NCBI GenBank assembly: GCA_945834545.1
Contig: CAMAHO010000131.1
Coordinates: 1-6,258 of the forward strand
Length of the DNA: 6,258 nucleotides
From: an uncultured Lachnospiraceae bacterium
GTDB taxonomy: Bacteria > Bacillota > Clostridia > Lachnospirales > Lachnospiraceae
Reading direction: 5' to 3'
In this document: positions 5,783 through 6,258 of the stretch, one piece after another
Numbering within the stretch: the first letter of the stretch is position 1
Layout of the letters: each line of letters opens with the position of its first letter
Made by a program: the position numbers and the translations under genes
The notes under the pieces: generated by a model
What the model was told of the DNA's origin: nothing
What the model saw: only the letters and a program-made list of their open reading frames with translations
The model's database searches: none

Positions 5783-5811
5783 ATCATTGTATATCCTTCT
5801 GTATTCTGTTT

Positions 5812-6258
5812 TTATTTCTCAGTGCTGGCCTTGAAAGCGGTAGCCATGCTGGCAATTCCCTGCAATTCGGAAGGAAGAAGAATGGTCGTTGCCTGACCGT
5901 CTGCAACCTTCTCAAAGGCTTCTAAGCTCTTAATCTTAAGAACTGCTTCATCTGCTCCTGCTTCCTTTAACATCCGAATACCGTCTGCATTTGCCTGCTG
6001 TACCTTAAGGATTGCCTCTGCTTCACCTTCGGCCTCGCGAATCATCTTTTCCTTCTGTGCCTCAGCTCTTAAGATTGCGGACTGCTTTTCTGCTTCTGCT
6101 CTCAGGATTGCAGATTCCTTTTCACCTTCTGCCACCAGGATATTTGCCTTCTTTTCACCTTCTGCTCTGGTAACAGCCTCTCTTCTTTCACGTTCAGCCT
6201 TCATCTGCTTCTCCATTGCATTCTGGATTTCAGCAGGAGGAATGATGTTCTTCAGCTC
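5812..6258 (-). CDS. SPFH/Band 7 (stomatin/prohibitin-like) protein, C-terminal part only
   Basis: The visible 148 residues are the end of a membrane-anchored SPFH protein, a group that forms large oligomeric scaffolds on the inner face of bacterial membranes and is often linked to protease control or lipid microdomains. The fragment opens with ELKNIIPPAEIQNAMEKQ, the characteristic end of the Band 7 domain, and continues without break past the edge. A highly charged alanine/glutamate-rich helix (about 18-80) shows an 11-residue repeat such as AEGEKESAILR, AEAEKQSAILR, AEAQKEKMIR, as expected of the coiled coil in stomatin relatives. A conserved tail follows with LEAFEKVADGQATTILLPSEL and a short end, ASTEK. 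The membrane anchor and most of the SPFH domain lie outside the window, and the internal ATG at 6216 is not the start. Which subfamily it is (QmcA-like or other) cannot be settled; NfeD partners are common but none is visible here. Confidence 0.92.
   Translation of the reverse strand, partial: ELKNIIPPAEIQNAMEKQMKAERERREAVTRAEGEKKANILVAEGEKESAILRAEAEKQSAILRAEAQKEKMIREAEGEAEAILKVQQANADGIRMLKEAGADEAVLKIKSLEAFEKVADGQATTILLPSELQGIASMATAFKASTEK
6065..6163 (-). repeat. 33-bp periodicity coding for hendecad coiled-coil repeats in the SPFH gene
   Basis: About three diverged 33-base units encode successive 11-residue blocks of the form AExEKxxAILx. The DNA similarity follows from the protein repeat, and may reflect ancient tandem duplication of a coiled-coil unit. 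Confidence 0.5.

Overview
The window is a stretch of bacterial chromosome in which every credible gene reads on the minus strand. The genes suggest a Clostridia-type Firmicute, most likely of the family Lachnospiraceae. The reasons are moderate GC content, strong AAGGGAGG-type ribosome binding sites, one GTG and one TTG start, a textbook sigma-A promoter, and a small acidic protein resembling the DUF6145 family next to dusB. The family placement is inference from gene content and order, not from a search.

In transcription order (right to left) the layout is as follows. (1) The C-terminal part of an SPFH/Band 7 membrane-scaffold protein is cut by the right edge and followed by a perfect 11-bp stem-loop that probably ends its transcript. 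(2) argF (ornithine carbamoyltransferase) is followed 11 bp later by birA (biotin-protein ligase with an N-terminal HTH), whose TTG start is served by a ribosome site that overlaps the argF stop. (3) A 213-bp gap is filled by a compact inverted-repeat element. An outer 8-bp stem encloses three consecutive hairpins with almost no unpaired linker. (4) A small DUF6145-like gene overlaps dusB (tRNA-dihydrouridine synthase) by 8 bp. (5) A 109-bp gap carries a perfect TTGACA-17-TATAAT promoter. (6) greA (transcript cleavage factor) and lysS (lysyl-tRNA synthetase) lie 12 bp apart, and lysS is cut by the left edge.

The genes are mostly housekeeping: tRNA charging (lysS), tRNA modification (dusB), rescue of stalled RNA polymerase (greA), activation of biotin-dependent carboxylases (birA) and arginine metabolism (argF). 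The order birA-dusB-greA-lysS is a familiar clostridial cluster. From general knowledge of such clusters, a type III pantothenate kinase gene (coaX) often lies between birA and dusB. Here that place holds the structured element and the DUF6145-like gene instead.

The feature most worth attention is the non-coding element at about 3540-3731. It could be a miniature inverted-repeat transposable element or a structured RNA in the birA-to-dusB transcript. The rest looks ordinary. No CRISPR array, tRNA, rRNA, transposase or phage gene is visible, and no gene-free stretch exceeds 300 bases.
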